Position numbers and translations under genes: made by a program. From JAJFJD01 sp965228695 (lineage in GTDB: Bacteria > Pseudomonadota > Alphaproteobacteria > UBA8366): DNA of 64,000 nt. Numbering within the stretch: position 1 is the stretch's first letter; each line of letters begins with the position of its first letter. Shown here one piece after another: positions 1-7,574 of this stretch. The stretch is taken from positions 62,001 to 126,000 of the forward strand of contig CBDDIB010000001.1 in NCBI GenBank assembly GCA_965228695.1, written 5' to 3'. Under the pieces are notes generated by a model. It ran no database searches. It worked only from the letters and a program-made list of their open reading frames with translations, and was not told the DNA's origin.

Positions 1-415
1 CGACGCTTAGCTCTAAATTATCTCTATGATTTTCAGTCATTAAGTAGAGAAAATTCTGCTGCTGGCGCTCGCATTGCAGTTCGATGCGTTTTACCCCGCT
101 GCGCAGCGATTCGACCGCCGCCGGATCCATGCCCGGGTAACCCGGCTTCATGAATCGGCGCACGGCACGCAGCGGCTGGACCACCTCGTCGCGCCACCCT
201 GCCGTCGCCTCCAGAACCGATGCGATTTCGGAAGATTCCGCCGCCGAGTCGCGCACCGCGCCCAGCCAGCAAAAGTAGAATAAAAGGTTCACGTCGACGC
301 CGTGGCGGTCCTGCAAGCGAAGGCACGCATCCGCCACACCGTCGGCCCGATAGGCTGTTACGGAGAAATCCCAAAAGGGGTTTTGCTTCGGCTTGCCCGT
401 CGAGTCCTTGGTCAT
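1..415 (-). CDS. TIGR02444 family protein, 3' end outside the window
   Basis: The reverse strand reads open from an ATG at 415 to the window edge, giving 138 residues with no stop. The N-terminal part carries the pattern typical of TIGR02444 proteins: NPFWDFS, then a run ending in LQDRHGVDVNLLFYFCWLG, then a helical region with RRFMKPGY. That family is short, conserved in proteobacteria and of unknown function. The ATG overlaps the stop of the upstream pfkA gene as ATGA, so the two are probably translationally coupled. The C-terminus is missing because of the window boundary, not because of a mutation. Family assignment is from memory of the motif. Confidence 0.8.
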   Translation of the reverse strand, partial: MTKDSTGKPKQNPFWDFSVTAYRADGVADACLRLQDRHGVDVNLLFYFCWLGAVRDSAAESSEIASVLEATAGWRDEVVQPLRAVRRFMKPGYPGMDPAAVESLRSGVKRIELQCERQQQNFLYLMTENHRDNLELSV

Positions 416-1497
416 TGATCCCCCAGGCAGATGTCCAGAGCGCGCGCCGTCGCGACGATCGGGCCGTTCACGTCCACGATATGCGGCCGAGCGGTGGCGT
501 CGGCCAGCGGCACGTCGATCAGACCACGATTGCGCCAACCGACCATCCGGTCAAATTTTCCGGCCGCCAACAGATCGACGGCATGGACGCCGAACGCGGA
601 GGCCATCAGCCGGTCGCGGGCGTCCGGCGACCCGCCGCGTTGGATATGGCCGAGCACGGTCACCCGGGTTTCCGCATCGATATGATCGGCCAATTGATCG
701 GCGATATAGTGGCCGATCCCACCGTAACGATGCTTCTCGGCGCTTTTTACGGTGACCGGTTCACCGGTTTCCGTCTTGACCGCCTCGGCGACCACGACGA
801 GGGAAAAATTGCGCCCGTGACGGCGGACGCGATCGATCTTCCTGGCCACATGCTCCAGCGCGTACGGGATTTCCGGGATCAGGATCACATCCGCACCGCC
901 GGCGATTCCCGCAACGATCGCGATATGGCCGGCATCGCGGCCCATGACTTCCAGGATCATGACCCGGTCATGGCTGGCCGCGGTCGGCTGCAGGCTGTCG
1001 AGCGCCGATGTCGCCGCGTGCACGGCGGTATCGTAGCCGATCGAGACCTCGGTCTCACCGACGTCGTTGTCGATGGTCTTGGGAATGCAGACAAGATTCA
1101 TTCCGCCCTGCTGGGCCAGCTGCCGCAAAAGGGCCTGGCTGCCGTCGCCCCCGATGCCGACCAGCGCGTCCAGTCCAAGCTCGTGATAGCCCCCGATGAC
1201 CTCCTCGGACCGATCAACGACACTGCCGTCCCGCATGGGATAGGCATAGGGGTTGCCCCGGTTCGTGCTGCCGAGGATCGTGCCGCCCCGCCGCAGCAAT
1301 GTCCCGTCGAACTCCTCCACGGTGAGCGGACGCGCCCGAACCGGCCGATCCATCAAGCCGCGCGTTCCCTGTTCGATGCCGAACACCTCCCAGCCGAACC
1401 CCAGGATCGCGCGGTGAACGACCGCGCGCAAGACGGCGTTGAGCCCGGCGCAGTCACCGCCGCTGGTCAGCACGCCGATACGTTTAATGTCGCTCAA
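412..1497 (-). CDS. pfkA: 6-phosphofructokinase, group III type, probably ATP-dependent
   Basis: This 361-residue protein phosphorylates fructose 6-phosphate to the 1,6-bisphosphate in the cytoplasm. Visible motifs are TSGGDCAGLN at residues 11-20, GGDG at 116-119, PKTIDND at 139-145 with the catalytic aspartate, and MGRDAGH further on. In this family the last glycine of GGDG favours ATP, while PPi enzymes have GGDD; the lysine before TIDND is typical of PPi and group III enzymes. The combination fits group III ATP-PFK. The start is TTG at 1497 with GGGGG six bases upstream; no in-frame ATG precedes it. The stop overlaps the TIGR02444 gene. Confidence 0.9.
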   Translation of the reverse strand: MSDIKRIGVLTSGGDCAGLNAVLRAVVHRAILGFGWEVFGIEQGTRGLMDRPVRARPLTVEEFDGTLLRRGGTILGSTNRGNPYAYPMRDGSVVDRSEEVIGGYHELGLDALVGIGGDGSQALLRQLAQQGGMNLVCIPKTIDNDVGETEVSIGYDTAVHAATSALDSLQPTAASHDRVMILEVMGRDAGHIAIVAGIAGGADVILIPEIPYALEHVARKIDRVRRHGRNFSLVVVAEAVKTETGEPVTVKSAEKHRYGGIGHYIADQLADHIDAETRVTVLGHIQRGGSPDARDRLMASAFGVHAVDLLAAGKFDRMVGWRNRGLIDVPLADATARPHIVDVNGPIVATARALDICLGDQ

Positions 1498-1616
1498 GAT
1501 TAACCCCCATTACGTCACCGAAAGCCGCCCGGTTATCCTTGCGCACAGGATGGCCCCAAGCCACGATTATTTTGTTACAATACGGGCCCGATCGAAACAG
1601 GCGGTGCGGCCAATCG

Positions 1617-1817
1617 ATGAGCAAACAAGACACCATTCGACGGCAGCTCGAGGAGCTCAAGCTCGAACATCGCGACCTCGACGACGCGATCGCCCGCGTG
1701 TTGGAAAATCCGCCCTTCGATCAATTGAAGGTACAACGGCTGAAGAAACGGAAACTCGTTCTCAAGGACGAGATCAGCCGGCTTGAAGATTTGCTGCTGC
1801 CGGACATCATCGCCTGA
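1617..1817 (+). CDS. YdcH/DUF465 family small protein
   Basis: A 66-residue, highly charged, all-helical protein. The pattern of a short N-terminal helix, HRDLDDAI, PPFDQLKVQRLKKRKLVLKDEI and a final helix matches the YdcH (DUF465) family, small coiled-coil proteins of unknown role widespread in proteobacteria. I chose the ATG at 1617 because homology starts there; a longer reading from 1539 adds residues of unrelated composition. It lies divergently from pfkA. A TACAAT element at 1576-1581 could be a -10 box, but I find no convincing -35. Confidence 0.8.
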   Translation: MSKQDTIRRQLEELKLEHRDLDDAIARVLENPPFDQLKVQRLKKRKLVLKDEISRLEDLLLPDIIA

Positions 1818-1841
1818 ACAGGCAATTGCCGATCCGGCGGC

Positions 1842-2612
1842 CTAAAACCGAAACTGTCCGCCGTTTACGTGGATCACTTCGCCGGTGATGAATCCGCCGG
1901 TGTCGCCGGCCAGGTAAAGGCAGGCGTTGGCGATATCGTCCACGGTGCCGATCCGCTTCACCGGGATCGCCTCGATACGGGCCTTCCGCCACACCTCGGG
2001 ATCGTCGTACTGGCTCCAGTCGCGCGTCGTGTCGATCGCGCCGGGCGACACCGTGTTCGCGGTAATGCCGTGCGGCCCCAGTTCCAGCGCCAGCGCCTTG
2101 GCGAAGGCGTGCACGCCCGCCTTGCAGGTGATGTTGTGCGTGCGCGTCGGCACATGAGCCGCGAACCCATCGACGCCGGATATATGGATGATCCGTCCCC
2201 ATCCGCCTTTCTTCATCAGCGGCACCACGCAGCGCGCCAGGTAGAAGGCGGCATTCAGGTTCGTGTTGATCGTATCCTGCCAATCCTCGACGGAGATATC
2301 CTCGACCGGCTGCTTCTTCCGGATCGAAACATTCGAGACCGCGATGTCGACGGCGCCAAACCGGTCCGCCGCCTGGTTGACCATCGCCTCGACCGCGGCC
2401 GCATCGCCGACATCGGCCATGACGCCGAGGGCGTTGCCGCCCGACGCTTCGATATCGGCGACGACCTTATCGACCTTCTCGCGGGACGCGCGCCCATTGA
2501 CCACGACATTGGCCCCGGCAGCGGCGAACAGTTTAACGATGGCTTCGCCGATGTTTTGTCCCGATCCGGTGACGAGCGCGGTGCGGCCTTTGAGCGGTTG
2601 CGGGTCGAGCAT
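1842..2612 (-). CDS. SDR family oxidoreductase lacking the usual catalytic tyrosine
   Basis: A 256-residue classical short-chain dehydrogenase fold. The N-terminal cofactor loop TGSGQNIG and the C-terminal TGEVIHVNGG are both present, and HISG supplies the active-site serine region. The YxxxK position reads NITCK, so the lysine is kept while the tyrosine is replaced by asparagine; the preceding residue is histidine. The substrate cannot be told from the sequence. The start is an ATG preceded by AAGGAT. It lies downstream of, and in the same direction as, the transporter gene, with a gap of 112 bases. Altered chemistry or loss of redox activity is possible. Confidence 0.8.
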   Translation of the reverse strand: MLDPQPLKGRTALVTGSGQNIGEAIVKLFAAAGANVVVNGRASREKVDKVVADIEASGGNALGVMADVGDAAAVEAMVNQAADRFGAVDIAVSNVSIRKKQPVEDISVEDWQDTINTNLNAAFYLARCVVPLMKKGGWGRIIHISGVDGFAAHVPTRTHNITCKAGVHAFAKALALELGPHGITANTVSPGAIDTTRDWSQYDDPEVWRKARIEAIPVKRIGTVDDIANACLYLAGDTGGFITGEVIHVNGGQFRF

Positions 2613-2724
2613 GTCCTATCCTTCATCCAAGCGTTGTTCCGGCGGATTCCGCACGGCATCCAATGGCACCGTGAACCGCCTGCCTTGTCAAACCGCGCCG
2701 GTCATCCACGGCAACCGTACTGCC

Positions 2725-4386
2725 TTACTGCCGAGTGCGGAACGGCGAGTGTTGAATCACGAAAACCGTCACCAACGGCAGGAACGTTGCCGTCGCGGCG
2801 ACCGTGATCAGCAACCAGCCAAGCTCGCCATAGTCGGCGGCCACCTCGAGCGCACCGGACACCCGGTCCCGAACCTCCCTGGTAACGACAAAGACCTTGT
2901 TCAGATATTTCGTCGCGAGACTGCTCGCCGACAACGCCAAGTTGGTGAAGGAAGCAAAAACTGCAAAAAAGGTCGCCTTGAGCGATGCCGGCGCATTTTT
3001 GGCGATCCAGGCCAGCAAGGGAATCATGGAAATTTGGCCCAGTGGCGATTCGACCGCGGTATCGAGGATCGCAATAAATCGGGCGTCCACGACGCCGTCG
3101 GTCCATCGCGCGGTCCATTCATGCAGACCGTAGTACAGCCCGATATTCGGCAGCGACAGAATCCCGGCGGCTATCGTCAGAAGAACCACGATATAGGCGA
3201 TCGACCGGCTCGCCATCAAGGGCCGCAGGATCAGCATTCCCGCAAGGGCAAGCGCCGACGTTACCAGGGAAAGCACGGACAGAAACTGTTGGTCGAATCC
3301 GAGAACATCGATCTCGAACCATGTCGCGCCGGGGCCGGGCAACGGAACAGCCCGGAAAACGAAGATGATGATCGCAGTCCCCATCAAAGCGCGCCGGACG
3401 TCCGGATCGAGTTCAAGCGCGAGTCGGTGCATCAGGAACAGCACGATCCCCATCGACCCGGCAAAAATGATTTCTTGCGCGAACGGAAATTGTCCAAGTC
3501 CCATGACGAGCGTGAACACGACGAAAACGCCGCTGCCGCCCAAAATCCACCAATTAGGCGCGATTTTTTCATTCGGCTCGAAAAGAACGCGTTCGATCTC
3601 CGACTCGTCGGCCCCGTGCCGGCGTAGCCGCTTCGCCCGCGAGCGTAGCGACACGTTACCGAGAATGACGCCGGCGACCGAAATAACCGGTATTATGAGC
3701 GCGAGCAGATAGATGTCGGCGTAAACATCGGCCTTTGCCGCCGAGGACATGCGCCGAACATCCGAGAACATGACGATGTTCATCACTGCAACTAGAACCG
3801 ACCCGCCGATGATCGCGAAGCGACCCAGGGTTTGCATCGTCGTATGCATGCTTTTGACGACTGCGTCGGGATAGGGCTCGCCGTTCGCATCGGACGTCGG
3901 AACCGCCTCCACCGTCATGGCGTCGGCGACAACGTCCTGAATGACATAGCCCGCGGGCGCAAGCAGCGCGCTCGTCACATACCAAGCTTCGACGCTCAGA
4001 TAGGCGCTCATCGTCTGCGTATGCGCGATGAGCGCATACATAATCGCGACGCTGGCGGCGATGAGCGCGGCGCCCAGATAGACCAAGAGCGCTTTCCGAC
4101 GCCAGATGAGGTCGACCAAATGGCCGAGCGGCATTTTCAGCGCCCAGGGAATCCCGGCCCAAAAACTCAATCCGGCGAGAAACGCGGCCGAAAGACCCAA
4201 GTAGTCCTTCACGAAAAACGCGCCGACGATGGATGTTAGCCCTGAAATCCCCGCGGCGAGATAGACCATCAACGGCGGCACGTAGGACCAGCGGAACTGC
4301 CGGCCGAGATCAAGGACCGTTTCGTCGAACCATCGTCGAACCTTTTCCGTCGCCATTTTCAGCCCGTTGTTCCCGGCGAAAACCAT
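2725..4386 (-). CDS. BT1/folate-biopterin-like MFS transporter
   Basis: A 553-residue polytopic inner-membrane protein with about twelve hydrophobic segments. The first segments contain a Gly-rich helix followed by FFVKDYLGLS and IPWALKMPLGHLVD, which resembles the conserved start of the folate-biopterin transporter (BT1, PF03092) branch of the major facilitator superfamily. A hydrophilic loop near residues 165-180 and a charged loop near 255-285 separate the helical bundles. The substrate is unknown; folate or pterin transport is only a family-level suggestion. An alternative start ATG lies at 4356; neither start has a strong ribosome-binding site. Confidence 0.7.
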   Translation of the reverse strand: MVFAGNNGLKMATEKVRRWFDETVLDLGRQFRWSYVPPLMVYLAAGISGLTSIVGAFFVKDYLGLSAAFLAGLSFWAGIPWALKMPLGHLVDLIWRRKALLVYLGAALIAASVAIMYALIAHTQTMSAYLSVEAWYVTSALLAPAGYVIQDVVADAMTVEAVPTSDANGEPYPDAVVKSMHTTMQTLGRFAIIGGSVLVAVMNIVMFSDVRRMSSAAKADVYADIYLLALIIPVISVAGVILGNVSLRSRAKRLRRHGADESEIERVLFEPNEKIAPNWWILGGSGVFVVFTLVMGLGQFPFAQEIIFAGSMGIVLFLMHRLALELDPDVRRALMGTAIIIFVFRAVPLPGPGATWFEIDVLGFDQQFLSVLSLVTSALALAGMLILRPLMASRSIAYIVVLLTIAAGILSLPNIGLYYGLHEWTARWTDGVVDARFIAILDTAVESPLGQISMIPLLAWIAKNAPASLKATFFAVFASFTNLALSASSLATKYLNKVFVVTREVRDRVSGALEVAADYGELGWLLITVAATATFLPLVTVFVIQHSPFRTRQ

Positions 4387-4588
4387 GCCGTCGTGTCATC
4401 GCGGTTCCGAAGTCCGCCGCTCGCCCTCGGCGGTTGGCGGTGGATCAAAAAATCAATGCGGCAGACGCGAATTGCCGTGGCGGCCGCATCCAAGCAAAGA
4501 GAGCCGATTTACGGAAGCGGCACCCTACAGCATTGGAACAAATAGCAGAAATCAACCATCCTAAATTCGAATTTTTCTGCTTCGGCAT

Positions 4589-4617
4589 CTTGAAGAGCCA
4601 TTTGACCGATCATAAAT
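4589..4617 (+). promoter_or_regulatory. Candidate RpoH (sigma-32) promoter of the Hsp20 gene
   Basis: CTTGAAG at 4589-4595 matches the sigma-32 -35 element exactly. After 15 bases, CATAAAT at 4611-4617 is a plausible -10 for an alphaproteobacterial RpoH. Transcription would start near 4622, giving a leader of about 89 bases before the Hsp20 start codon. Confidence 0.55.
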
Positions 4618-4621
4618 CCTA

Positions 4622-4710
4622 ATCGCCGGGTGCCAATTCGGGCTCGGTAAATAGGTGGCCCCGCCACCGATGTCTAACGTTCAACATTGCTTCAAGGAGG
4701 ATGTAGAGCG
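4622..4710 (+). promoter_or_regulatory. Candidate ROSE-type RNA thermometer
   Basis: Three hairpins can be drawn in the leader. The first is 4626-4647 with wobble pairs and loop AATTC. The second is 4654-4668, GGTGGC-CCC-GCCACC. The third is 4686-4702, where ATTGCTT pairs imperfectly with AGGAGGAT and sequesters the Shine-Dalgarno sequence. The TTGCT facing AGGAGG, allowing a G-G mismatch, is the hallmark of ROSE elements, which melt on heating in front of rhizobial and other alphaproteobacterial small heat-shock genes. Position directly before an Hsp20 gene supports the call. Folding was done by eye. Confidence 0.65.
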
Positions 4711-5199
4711 ATGGTACAACTTGATTTCACCCCCTTTTATCGTTCGACGATCGGTTTCGACCGCATGGCCCGTTTGCTGGAAAATGCGGCGCGCGGTGTC
4801 GAGGCCGACATCGGCTATCCGGCTTTCAACATCGAGTCGGTCGGAGAGGATCGCTATCGCGTGACGATCGCCGTGGCCGGATTCGAGCAGGATGATTTAT
4901 CCGTCGAAGTCCGCGAGGGTGTGCTGCACGTCGCGGGCCGGAAGAAGGACGATGCAGACGAGCATAAATTCCTGCATCAAGGCCTCGTCAGCCGGACGTT
5001 CGATCGGCAGTTCAGACTCGCAGACCATGTGAAGGTGGAAGAAGCCTCGCTGCACAACGGGCTTCTGACCATCGACCTTGTTCGCGAAATTCCAGAGGCG
5101 ATGAAGCCCCGGACGATTCCGATCGAAACCGGAGCGCTGAAGAGCCTGACGGAAAAGGCGAAGACTCTGCTGAGCGGTGAAAAGAAAAAGGCGGCTTAA
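4711..5199 (+). CDS. Hsp20/IbpA-family small heat-shock protein
   Basis: A 162-residue ATP-independent holdase chaperone of the cytoplasm. A short N-terminal arm with TIGFDRMARLLE is followed by YPAFNIE, the start of the alpha-crystallin domain, which runs from about residue 33 to 125 and includes AGRKK and the L-x-L-x region NGLLTIDL; the tail has PRTIPIE. The start at 4711 follows AAGGAGG at 4694-4700; an upstream ATG at 4701 is followed directly by a stop. It is preceded by the thermometer and followed by a stable hairpin, so it is probably a single-gene heat-shock unit. Confidence 0.93.
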   Translation: MVQLDFTPFYRSTIGFDRMARLLENAARGVEADIGYPAFNIESVGEDRYRVTIAVAGFEQDDLSVEVREGVLHVAGRKKDDADEHKFLHQGLVSRTFDRQFRLADHVKVEEASLHNGLLTIDLVREIPEAMKPRTIPIETGALKSLTEKAKTLLSGEKKKAA

Positions 5200-5210
5200 G
5201 CGGCCGTACC

Positions 5211-5238
5211 CGATGCGCCGGCCTGCGCCGGCGCATCG
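5211..5238 (+). terminator. Perfect 12-bp hairpin after the Hsp20 gene
   Basis: CGATGCGCCGGC and its exact reverse complement flank a CTGC loop, beginning 12 bases after the stop codon. There is no U-tract, so it may act as an RNA-stabilising or Rho-assisted end rather than a classical intrinsic terminator. From here to 5476 I see no gene, only a GC-rich imperfect inverted repeat near 5377-5405. Confidence 0.5.
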
Positions 5239-5476
5239 CCATCATCGTGTTTGCAGAATGTCGGAGTGCGGGAGAAATCAGCCTTTCGGCCGACCGGTCG
5301 ACCGCGAATCCGGTGCAGGCGGCGACGTTTTCCATAGAAATCAGATTGTTGGTCAGCCTGACGCCGGAAAAAGTATCGGACGGGTGGCGATCGTCCCACG
5401 TCCGAGCTCCCCTCCGACATAACCCAGGCCGCTCACCCGCGGTGAGGAGGTTCATACAGGCTCGGAGGATCCATCA

Positions 5477-6856
5477 ATGAAACTTCTTCGGACGTTTTCG
5501 ACCATAATTCTTGTGCTGGCGCTCGTCGGCCCGACACCCCCTACGGCTGCACAACTCCCGGAAATCGCTACCGAAAAAGATGGCGTACCGACTCTTGCGC
5601 CGCTACTCAAAAAAATTACGCCCGCCGTCGTCAATATTGCGGTTAAGGCCAAGCCGGCGTCGCCGCGGCAAAATCCGATGCTGCAAGATCCATTTTTCCG
5701 ATATTTTTTCGATTTTCCCCAGCAACAACAACGGCCGCAACTGAGTGCGGGATCCGGCGTCATCATCGACGCCGATAAGGGATACGTGATGACCAACCAT
5801 CACGTCATCGACAACGCTGGCGAAATCACGGTAACGCTGAAGGATCGCCGCAATTTCAAAGCGAAATTGATCGGTAGCGACGCAGGGACGGATATCGCCC
5901 TGTTGCAAATCGAGGCCGAGAACCTTACCGCGCTCGCGTTTGGGGATTCGGACACCCTCGATGTCGGCGATTTCGTCCTTGCCATCGGCAACCCGTTCGG
6001 AATCGGTCAAACCGTAACATCCGGCATCGTCAGCGCTCTGGGTCGCAGCGGACTCAATATCGAAGGGTATGAGGATTTCATCCAAACCGATGCGTCGATC
6101 AACCCGGGTAATTCCGGCGGCGCCTTGGTCAATCTCAAAGGTGAATTGATCGGCATCAACACGGCGATAATCGGACCCAGCGGCGGCAATGTCGGGATTG
6201 GATTCGCCGTACCAGTCCGGATGGCGCAGTCGGTCATGCATCAGCTCGTACGTTACGGCGAAGTCCGCCGCGGCCGGTTAGGGGTTACGATCCAGGACAT
6301 AACACCGGACATAGCGGAAGCATTGAATCTTGCGAAAGGCCACGGCGCGATAATTTCGCGCGTCGAACCCAACAGCGCAGCCGCCAAAGCCGGCATTAAA
6401 GCGGGCGACATCGTGGTCGCGATGGACGGTAAGCCCTTGCGCAATTCCGCCGACCTCCGGAATCAGGTTGGCCTCGTTCCAATAGGCGACTCCGTCGAAT
6501 TAACCATCATTCGTGACGGGAATCGCATTCGGCAGAGTGTTCGAATCGGCGAGGGCGATCAAACTTCCGTAGCGCGGGGCGGAAGGGTCAGCCGCCATCT
6601 CGACGGTGCGGTCATTACCGCGTTGGACGAGTCGCACACGCTTCATGGAGAAGTCAAAGGCGTGTTCGTGTCCAAATTAGAGCCTGGAAGCCCGGCCTGG
6701 CGGCGGGGATTGCGCGCCGGCGATGTGATCGTCGCCGTGAATAAAAAACCGACACCCACCATCCGAGCCTTTCAAAAGGCAATTCGCGAAAACAGTAAGG
6801 TGCTGGCAATGAACATTATACGAGACGGTACGCCTCTGTTTCTCATATTGCAGTAG
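5477..6856 (+). CDS. DegQ/Do-like periplasmic serine endoprotease
   Basis: A 459-residue trypsin-like protease with two PDZ domains, acting in envelope protein quality control. A signal peptide covers about residues 1-25. The protease domain holds H109 in TNHHV, D139 in GTDIALL and S213 in NPGNSGGAL. PDZ1 lies at about 255-345 and PDZ2 at 375-455. The short LA-type loop before SAGSGVI (with a Gln run near 82-85) suggests DegQ or MucD rather than DegP. The start has GGAGGAT upstream. It follows the Hsp20 gene, forming a stress module, and a strong hairpin lies downstream. Confidence 0.93.
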   Translation: MKLLRTFSTIILVLALVGPTPPTAAQLPEIATEKDGVPTLAPLLKKITPAVVNIAVKAKPASPRQNPMLQDPFFRYFFDFPQQQQRPQLSAGSGVIIDADKGYVMTNHHVIDNAGEITVTLKDRRNFKAKLIGSDAGTDIALLQIEAENLTALAFGDSDTLDVGDFVLAIGNPFGIGQTVTSGIVSALGRSGLNIEGYEDFIQTDASINPGNSGGALVNLKGELIGINTAIIGPSGGNVGIGFAVPVRMAQSVMHQLVRYGEVRRGRLGVTIQDITPDIAEALNLAKGHGAIISRVEPNSAAAKAGIKAGDIVVAMDGKPLRNSADLRNQVGLVPIGDSVELTIIRDGNRIRQSVRIGEGDQTSVARGGRVSRHLDGAVITALDESHTLHGEVKGVFVSKLEPGSPAWRRGLRAGDVIVAVNKKPTPTIRAFQKAIRENSKVLAMNIIRDGTPLFLILQ

Positions 6857-6933
6857 ACTATTGCGGTAAACGCGTGTCCGCCCGGATGGGCCGGTAAGTC
6901 GCTCGACAGCGGCCTATCGACGACGCCAATCAC

Positions 6934-6970
6934 ACAGCCCGCCGGATCGACCGGCGGGCTGTCTTGTCTG
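6934..6970 (+). terminator. Intrinsic-type terminator after the DegQ-like gene
   Basis: ACAGCCCGCCGG at 6934-6945 pairs perfectly with CCGGCGGGCTGT at 6951-6962 around an ATCGA loop, followed by a T-containing stretch. It ends the protease transcript 78 bases after its stop and isolates purE. Confidence 0.6.
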
Positions 6971-7080
6971 CAGTTTTTCGGCAACGAGGCATCGCGCGAT
7001 CTGCTTGCACCGGCGGGACCGCAACTTATAATGCGCCGCTCCACGGCAATAGCACCGCAGAATAAGGAATGACGTGCGCC

Positions 7081-7572
7081 ATGACCGACGCACCGCAGGT
7101 CGGAATCATCATGGGAAGCCAGTCCGACTGGTCGACCATGCAACACGCCGCCGAGACGCTCGAGAGTCTGGGCGTGCCGTTCGAGACCCGCATCGTCTCG
7201 GCGCACCGCACGCCGAAGCGGCTCGTCGCGTTCGCCGAGGGCGCGCGCGACCGCGGCCTCAAGGCGGTGATCGCCGGGGCCGGCGGCGCCGCGCATCTGC
7301 CGGGCATGACGGCGGCGATGACGCCCTTGCCCGTCTTCGGCGTGCCGGTCGAGAGCAAGGCGCTGAGCGGCATGGACAGCCTTCTGTCCATCGTCCAGAT
7401 GCCGGCGGGCATTCCGGTCGGCACCTTGGCGATCGGCCGTGCCGGCGCCGTCAACGCGGCGTTGTTGGCGGCCGCCGTAGTCGCATTGTCCGATCCGGCC
7501 GTGGCCAAGGCGCTGGACGATTGGCGTGCCGATCAGACCGCCTCGGTCGCCGACAGTCCGGCAGACGACTGA
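7081..7572 (+). CDS. purE: N5-carboxyaminoimidazole ribonucleotide mutase
   Basis: Class I PurE, 163 residues, which converts N5-CAIR to CAIR in purine synthesis. GSQSDWSTM near the N-terminus, the SAHRTP motif with the catalytic histidine, and GAGGAAHLPGM are all present and spaced normally. An ATG at 7069 is also in frame, but AAGGA at 7064-7068 abuts it, while it sits 12 bases from the ATG at 7081, so I prefer 7081. purK begins three bases after the stop, and the two act in sequence. Confidence 0.95.
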   Translation: MTDAPQVGIIMGSQSDWSTMQHAAETLESLGVPFETRIVSAHRTPKRLVAFAEGARDRGLKAVIAGAGGAAHLPGMTAAMTPLPVFGVPVESKALSGMDSLLSIVQMPAGIPVGTLAIGRAGAVNAALLAAAVVALSDPAVAKALDDWRADQTASVADSPADD

Positions 7573-7574
7573 CG

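Larger units (their letters stand above)
4387..4710. other. Gene-free region between transporter and Hsp20 gene
   Basis: No convincing coding region lies in these 324 bases. The first 200 bases are mixed in composition and hold nothing I can name. The last 120 bases hold the RpoH-like promoter and ROSE-like leader described separately. Confidence 0.6.

Noticed and set aside
220..1503. A 427-codon plus-strand frame over pfkA
   Set aside because: It is antisense to a well-supported pfkA gene, with Asp-Arg-Gly-rich composition and no family features.
5196..5455. Small frames on both strands between the Hsp20 and DegQ-like genes
   Set aside because: No homology, no ribosome-binding site and composition typical of random GC-rich sequence.
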